A model generated the notes under the pieces. That model was not told the origin of the DNA. It was given only the letters and a program-made list of their open reading frames with translations, and made no database searches. From JADZAI01 sp047602465 (lineage in GTDB: Bacteria > Pseudomonadota > Alphaproteobacteria > Micropepsales > Micropepsaceae), in assembly GCA_047602465.1 (NCBI GenBank), contig JASGHF010000002.1, positions 558,001-622,000 on the forward strand: DNA of 64,000 bases, read 5' to 3'. Both the position numbers and the translations under genes were made by a program. Shown here piece after piece: positions 59,631 to 64,000 of this stretch. The first letter of the stretch is position 1. Each line of letters begins with the position of its first letter.

Positions 59631-61241
59631 ATGAGCGACGCCGCGACCGATCCCGTGCTGCTTGCCCACGCTGCGCCGTTCCGGCTCGGCGCCCTTCACG
59701 TGCGCCCGGCGACGCGTGAGGTCAGCACCGGCGACTGGCGCGACGTGCTGGAGCCGCGCGTCATGCAGGTGCTGGTCGCGCTCGCCCGCGCGGCGGGAGA
59801 GGTCGTCGGCCGCGACGAGCTGACGCAAAGCTGCTGGGATGGCCGCGTCGTCAGCGAGGACGCGATCAACCGCGTCATCGCGCGCCTTCGCCGCCTCGCC
59901 GAACAGGGCGAGGGCGCATGGTTCACGCTGGAGACCGTCACCAAGGTCGGCTACCGGCTGGTGCCGGGCATGGAGGCCGCCGCCGCATCCTCCCAGCCCG
60001 AGCCGGCGTCAGCACCACAACCCCTGCCGCCGCCCGCGCAGCGCGCCCGCCGCTGGCCGTTGCTGACGGGACTGGCGGCGCTCGCCGCAGCCGCGCTGAT
60101 CGCCATCGCCCTGCTCGTGCGAACGGCCGCCACGCCGGACGAGGCCATAACGGCGGACTATCTGCGCGCCGAGGAAGCCATGAATATCGGGACGGCGGAG
60201 GAATCGGCGCACGCCATCGCGCTGATGCAGTCCGTGGTCGAGCGCGCGCCGGATTACGCCGCCGGATGGTCTGGCCTCGCGTTGGCCTATCTTCTGGGCA
60301 TCGAGTTCGTCCCGCCCGAGGCGCGCGAAGCGGTTTCGCAGCGCGCCAACGCCGCCTGGCAACGCGCGCTGGAGCTGGACGCGGACGATCCCGGCGCTCA
60401 TGTCGCGCGCTATTTCTCGCTGCCCTATCCCGATCTGGCGACCCGCGACCGGGCGCAGTTGGACGTGCTGGCCCGCGCCCCGAACCACCGCAATATCCTG
60501 CTCTCGCGGGCGGGCTTCCTGCGGCAGGTCGGGCGCACACGGGAGGCGCTCGATTTCACCCGCCGCGGCGCGGCGCTCGACGCGCAGTCGCCGCGCACCC
60601 GCGCCGCATTGGGCCGCATGCTGGTCTCCACCGGCAATATCGAGGAAGCCGACCGCGTACTGGCGGAGGCGGCGCGTCTGTGGCCGCGCAACACCTCGAT
60701 CTATTTCACGCGGGTCTGGGTCTATCTGGAAACGAAGCGGCCGATACAGGCGCAGGCGATGCTGGATGACCGGGCGCAATGGCCGGCCGGCGTGCCGGTC
60801 GAGGATTTCGCCGTCTATCGCACCGCCGCCATCGCCTTTCAGACGCGCAAGCCCGAGGACGTGAAGGCGGCGCTCGACGCCTTCGCAGGCTCGGTGCCGC
60901 TCGGCTTCGGCTATGCCCAGAACGCGATGATGGTCCAGTCGGCGCTGGGCGATCTCGACGCCGCCTTCCGCACGGCCGATGCGCTGTATCTGGGTGAAGG
61001 GCAGGAAATCGCGCCGATGGTCTTCAGCCAGGCGCAGGGGCAATATGCCGGCTACCGGCGCGGCGCGATGCATATCCTGTTCAGCGATCTGACCGCCGCC
61101 ATGCGCGATGATCCGCGCTTCGATGCGCTGATCGCGGAACTGGGGATCGTCAAATACTGGCGGGAGACGAAAATCACGCCGGATGTCTGCCTGGCAGAAA
61201 AGCCGCCAGCCTTCTGCGCCCGCGCCCTGGGCGGACCCTGA
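59631..61241 (+). CDS. CadC-like membrane transcription regulator with TPRs
   Basis: 536 aa. N-terminal OmpR/PhoB-type winged helix (VLEPRVMQVLVALARAAGEV, then RDELTQSCWDGRVVSEDAINRVI in part RDELTQSCWDG, VTKVGYRLV), a Pro-rich linker, one membrane segment (PLLTGLAALAAAALIAIALL), then a periplasmic TPR region (AIALMQSVVERAPDYAAGW, ARAPNHRNILLSRAGFLRQV). This layout lets an outside signal drive DNA binding. ATG 59631 gives a normal start; a GTG at 59583 is possible. Divergent from the UrcA gene, a possible target. Confidence 0.9.
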   Translation: MSDAATDPVLLAHAAPFRLGALHVRPATREVSTGDWRDVLEPRVMQVLVALARAAGEVVGRDELTQSCWDGRVVSEDAINRVIARLRRLAEQGEGAWFTLETVTKVGYRLVPGMEAAAASSQPEPASAPQPLPPPAQRARRWPLLTGLAALAAAALIAIALLVRTAATPDEAITADYLRAEEAMNIGTAEESAHAIALMQSVVERAPDYAAGWSGLALAYLLGIEFVPPEAREAVSQRANAAWQRALELDADDPGAHVARYFSLPYPDLATRDRAQLDVLARAPNHRNILLSRAGFLRQVGRTREALDFTRRGAALDAQSPRTRAALGRMLVSTGNIEEADRVLAEAARLWPRNTSIYFTRVWVYLETKRPIQAQAMLDDRAQWPAGVPVEDFAVYRTAAIAFQTRKPEDVKAALDAFAGSVPLGFGYAQNAMMVQSALGDLDAAFRTADALYLGEGQEIAPMVFSQAQGQYAGYRRGAMHILFSDLTAAMRDDPRFDALIAELGIVKYWRETKITPDVCLAEKPPAFCARALGGP

Positions 61242-61267
61242 AGACGCCGGACCCTGAAGACCGGCGA

Positions 61268-61627
61268 TCAGGCGGCGATCAGGCGGTCGACCTCCGAGAC
61301 GAGGTCTTTCAGATGGAAGGGCTTGGACAGAACCTTCGCCTGCTTGGGCGCGGCGCTTGACGGGTTCAGCGCCACGGCCGCGAAGCCGGTGATGAACATG
61401 ATCTTCATCTCGCTGTCGATCTGGGCGGCGAGGCGCGCCAGTTCGATCCCGTCCATCACCGGCATGACGATATCGGTCAGCAGCAGATCGAAGCGGAAGC
61501 CCTTCAGCGCCTCCAGCGCTTCGTCGCCCTGACCGTAATGGGCGACGTCATGGCCGGCCTTCTCCAGCGCCGCCGCCAGAAAGCGCCGCAGCGACTCGTC
61601 GTCTTCCGCCAGAAGAATTCGCGCCAT
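61268..61627 (-). CDS. cpdR: CpdR single-domain response regulator
   Basis: 119 aa. Receiver only: acidic pair in AEDDES, phospho-acceptor Asp52 in LLTDIVMPVMDGIELA, and VLSKPFHLKDLV with Lys102. FITGFAAVALNP is a CpdR-specific stretch. It ends in Ala-Ala, as Caulobacter CpdR does, where that end matters for its own turnover. CpdR without phosphate brings ClpXP to substrates such as PdeA and supports CtrA removal. It is beside an N-formylglutamate amidohydrolase gene, a common arrangement in the class. Confidence 0.92.
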   Translation of the reverse strand: MARILLAEDDESLRRFLAAALEKAGHDVAHYGQGDEALEALKGFRFDLLLTDIVMPVMDGIELARLAAQIDSEMKIMFITGFAAVALNPSSAAPKQAKVLSKPFHLKDLVSEVDRLIAA

Positions 61628-61731
61628 GTGGGAGATTCGCGCCCTAAACCCGTGTTGGCGCGACCCTACTGCCCGGGGTGAAAGACTGTAAAGCCTTGCC
61701 CCGCTGCGGGGGCGGTGGTTCTCTCCCGCCC

Positions 61732-62622
61732 ATGCACACAGACGCGGCCCTCGACAGCGGCGCGGCGGCCGAAACGCCGACGTCGGACTACGACGAGCCG
61801 CCCGCGCCTGTGCTTCACATCGCGCAGCCGGCCGTCCGCACCTCCGCCGCCATCTTCGCCTCGCCCCATAGCGGGCGCGACTACCCGTCCGATCTGTTGA
61901 GCGCCTCGCGCCTCGATCCGCTCACCCTGCGCCGTTCGGAAGACTGTTTCGTCGACGATCTCTTCGGCGATGCGCCCCGTCACGGCGCGCCGTTGCTGAA
62001 GGCGCTGTTCCCGCGCGCCTATTGCGACGTCAATCGCGATCCGGGCGAGTTGGACCCTGCTTTGTTCCTGGAAGCGCCGCCGGCGAGCGCGCTGAGCCGC
62101 AGCCCGCGCGTCAATGCCGGGCTGGGCGTCATCGCCCGCGTGGTGCGCGACGGCGCGGAAATCTACCGCCGCCGCCTGCCGCTGGCCGAGGCGCGGCGGC
62201 GTCTCGCCGATCTCCACACGCCCTATCACGCGGCGCTGCGGGGGCTGATCGACACGACGCTCGCCCGCTTCGGGCGGGCCATCCTGATCGACTGCCACTC
62301 CATGCCCAGCCAGGCGGCGGTCGGCGGCGTCGATGTCATCCTGGGCGATCGCTATGGCGCGAGCTGCGCGCCGGACTTCACGGCCTTCGCCACCCGCGCG
62401 CTGATCGATGCCGGTTTCTCCGTCGGCCGGAACAATCCCTATGCCGGCGGCTATACGGCCGAGATCTACGGGAACCCCGCCAGGGGCGTTCATGTGCTGC
62501 AGATCGAGGTGAACCGCGCCATCTATCTCGATGAGCAGCGGCTGGAGCGCCTGCCGGGCTTTGCCGGCATCAAGGAACGTCTCGGCGCCGTCGTCGCACG
62601 GCTCGCCGCCTATCCCGGCTGA
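61732..62622 (+). CDS. N-formylglutamate amidohydrolase family protein 2
   Basis: 296 aa. FGase motifs: FASPHSGRDYPSDLL, SEDCFVDDLFGDAP, LLKALFPRAYCDVNRDPGEL (in part: RAYCDVNRDPGELD), LIDCHSMPSQ and VHVLQIEVNRAIYLDE. Longer than the family member at 37403 and of a different subgroup, with an N-terminal lead of about 30 residues. ATG 61732 is used; a GTG at 61678 is possible. Divergent from cpdR; a clean terminator follows. Confidence 0.9.
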   Translation: MHTDAALDSGAAAETPTSDYDEPPAPVLHIAQPAVRTSAAIFASPHSGRDYPSDLLSASRLDPLTLRRSEDCFVDDLFGDAPRHGAPLLKALFPRAYCDVNRDPGELDPALFLEAPPASALSRSPRVNAGLGVIARVVRDGAEIYRRRLPLAEARRRLADLHTPYHAALRGLIDTTLARFGRAILIDCHSMPSQAAVGGVDVILGDRYGASCAPDFTAFATRALIDAGFSVGRNNPYAGGYTAEIYGNPARGVHVLQIEVNRAIYLDEQRLERLPGFAGIKERLGAVVARLAAYPG

Positions 62623-62643
62623 ACGGCCCCCTGAAAAGAAAAG

Positions 62644-62672
62644 GGGCCGCTCCGGGGAGCGGCCCTAGTTTA
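62644..62672 (+). terminator. intrinsic terminator after the amidohydrolase gene
   Basis: GGGCCGCT (62644-62651) and AGCGGCCC (62658-62665) form a perfect 8-base stem with a six-base loop, followed by TAGTTTAG. Confidence 0.8.
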
Positions 62673-63179
62673 GGGAGGAAACGCCCAGGAAGGGCATGCG
62701 ATCGGCGCAAGGCGCCTTTCGCACTGCACAAACTAAAGATCAGGAGCCAATCTGTCAAGGCAATTCAGCAATCAGTGAGTTACTGATTATCCTTATATTT
62801 CAATATGTTATCAGGTTGACGCGGCGCAATACGCAAAGATTTTTGCTTATCTTGACGTAAACGTAACCCCGAAATTCGGGCCGCCGCGCGCATCGCAACA
62901 TAAGAGTCACGCACCCGTCGCGGGGGCGTCTCGGGCCAATGCGAATCTGCCCCGACGCGACAAGTCGGAGCGGGTGCGATGGAAGCTCACGATACCTCCG
63001 GCGCCGGCCATCTGGCGATGCGGGCCTGCAAGGCCGCCACGCGCGGCTTCGGCGGCATCCCGGTGACAATGATGCGACAGCGCCGCGAATGGGCTATACT
63101 GCCCGACAGGACGCCGCTCTGGATCAGATTGCGGCGCATCGCACGGCGCGCCCGCGCCTCGGAGATCGCAGCCGCCGGC
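62673..63179. other. gene-free region with an AT-rich core and palindromes
   Basis: The stretch 62750-62870 is markedly AT-richer than the rest of the window. It holds ATCAGT-N5-ACTGAT, TTGACGTAAACGTAA (62852-62866) and the palindrome CCCGAA-A-TTCGGG (62868-62880). No convincing gene; a weak minus-strand frame crosses it. It may hold promoters for the downstream glycosyltransferase, whose own upstream extension (ATG at 63068) is uncertain. Confidence 0.6.
62852..62866. promoter_or_regulatory. MerR/LiuR-like palindromic operator
   Basis: TTGACGTAAACGTAA is close to the ACGTAAACGT-centred sites bound by LiuR-type MerR regulators of branched-chain acid and fatty acid degradation in proteobacteria. 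No such regulator or pathway gene is in the window, so the match is suggestive only. Confidence 0.35.
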
Positions 63180-64000
63180 ATGGCCCCCGAGCCCTTCAAC
63201 CCCAAGCGTATCCTGATCGTCTCCGACGCCTGGAAGCCCCAGGTGAACGGCGTCGTCCGCACGCTGGAGGCGACGGCCGACGCATTGCGCGCCGCCGGCT
63301 ATGAGGTCCGCCTCGTGACGCCCGACATGTTCCGCAGCTTCCCGCTACCCTTCTATCCGGAAATCCGGATGGCGATGTTCGCGGGGCGCAAGGTGCGGGC
63401 GATCATCGAAAGCTTCGCGCCCGACGCCGTCCACATCGCGACCGAAGGCACGCTCGGCCATTCCGCGCGCCGCTATTGCGTGAAGCACGGCGTGCGCTTC
63501 TCGACCGCCTTCCACACCCGCTATCCCGACTATGTCAGCGCCCGCCTGCCCATCCCCAAATCCTGGGTCTGGGGCTGGCTGCGCTGGTTCCACCGCCCGG
63601 CGATCAACGTGATGGCCCCCACCGTCACCATGAAGCGCCACCTCGAAGGCGAGGGCATCGCCAATGTGAAGGTGTGGTCGCGCGGCGTCGATCTCAGCCT
63701 TTTCGGCGCGGACTATCCCGTCCCGCCCGCGCTCGCCGGCCTGCCCCGCCCGATCTGGCTGAATGTCGGCCGCCTGGCGGTCGAAAAGAACCTCGAAGCC
63801 TTCCTCGCGCTCGATCTGCCCGGCACCAAGGTCGTGGTCGGCGAAGGCCCGCAGGCCGCCGAGATCAAGGCCAAGTTCCCGAACGCCGTCTATACCGGCG
63901 CGAAATTCGGCCCCGAACTCGCCGCGCATTACGCCGCCGCCGATGTCTTCGTCTTCCCCAGCCGCACCGACACGTTCGGCCTGGTCATCCTGGAAGCCCT
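63180..64000 (+). CDS. GT4-family glycosyltransferase, 5' part
   Basis: The frame is open to the right edge (273 codons). GT-B fold: RILIVSDAWKPQVNGVVRTL (in part: SDAWKPQVNGVVRTLE) is the N-terminal acceptor loop; HIATEGTLGHSARRYC; FSTAFHTRYPDYVSARLP; RGVDLSLFG and LNVGRLAVEKNLEAFL start the donor domain; FVFPSRTDTFGLVILEAL carries the family's E-x7-E-type motif. Relatives include SqdX- and PimB-type sugar-lipid transferases. Start 63180 gives a normal N-terminus; an in-frame ATG at 63068 would add a basic extension. Confidence 0.88.
   Translation, partial: MAPEPFNPKRILIVSDAWKPQVNGVVRTLEATADALRAAGYEVRLVTPDMFRSFPLPFYPEIRMAMFAGRKVRAIIESFAPDAVHIATEGTLGHSARRYCVKHGVRFSTAFHTRYPDYVSARLPIPKSWVWGWLRWFHRPAINVMAPTVTMKRHLEGEGIANVKVWSRGVDLSLFGADYPVPPALAGLPRPIWLNVGRLAVEKNLEAFLALDLPGTKVVVGEGPQAAEIKAKFPNAVYTGAKFGPELAAHYAAADVFVFPSRTDTFGLVILEA

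Noticed and set aside
61233..61261. Short direct repeat CGGACCCTGAAGA, two copies 16 bases apart
   Set aside because: Only a local duplication at the end of the CadC-like gene; not an array and no further copies seen.
62800..63069. 89-codon minus-strand frame in the AT-rich gap
   Set aside because: No Shine-Dalgarno, no motif, and its composition shifts sharply across the AT-rich pocket, so it is unlikely to be coding.
1..64000. CRISPR arrays, insertion sequences or prophage genes
   Set aside because: No regularly spaced repeats, transposase, integrase, capsid or terminase motifs were found on either strand.

Overview
The window is high-GC DNA from an alphaproteobacterium. Evidence: a 41-residue ribosomal protein L36 of the alphaproteobacterial form, a FlbT/FlaF pair next to small (~275 aa) Caulobacter-type flagellins, a CpdR response regulator, an UrcA-family protein, and the block DUF1244 / N-formylglutamate amidohydrolase / glycerate kinase / pyruvate kinase common in this class. 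The order cannot be fixed from sequence alone. No transposase, integrase, phage gene or CRISPR array is seen.

1-12.8 kb is a surface-sugar locus: a NeuB-like synthase and an SpsF-like cytidylyltransferase on the minus strand, then a tightly packed plus-strand series of two methyltransferases, an iron alcohol dehydrogenase, a two-subunit transketolase-like enzyme, an SDR, an ATP-grasp enzyme, a GH57-like protein, and PseB- and PseC-like enzymes. 12.8-19.2 kb is flagellar: three flagellins (each behind a -24/-12 sigma-54 promoter), flaG, flaF, flbT and a TPR-glycosyltransferase resembling FlmG. The two regions together look like synthesis of a nonulosonate-type sugar and its transfer to flagellin.

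19.2-22.6 kb: an alpha-E protein, a 62-residue envelope peptide and a circularly permuted ATP-grasp protein. 23-34 kb: a MoxR ATPase, a hybrid histidine kinase, an RND efflux pump with a frameshifted adaptor and a TetR regulator, and a CoxE-like VWA protein. The MoxR and VWA genes, 9 kb apart and on opposite strands, share a promoter-like sequence and a conserved leader element; this is the most striking undescribed signal in the window.

34-45.8 kb is mostly housekeeping: lipid cyclopropanation, glycerate kinase, pyruvate kinase, glycolate oxidase (glcDEF) and rpmJ. 46-58 kb is envelope-oriented: two tandem lytic transglycosylases (the first with a frameshift in a C tract), an HNH protein, an MFS transporter, PbpC with an alpha-2-macroglobulin, and DUF808. 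58.9-64 kb: tRNA-Val(GAC), UrcA, a CadC-like regulator, CpdR, a second N-formylglutamate amidohydrolase, an AT-rich gap with operator-like palindromes, and a GT4 glycosyltransferase cut by the right edge.
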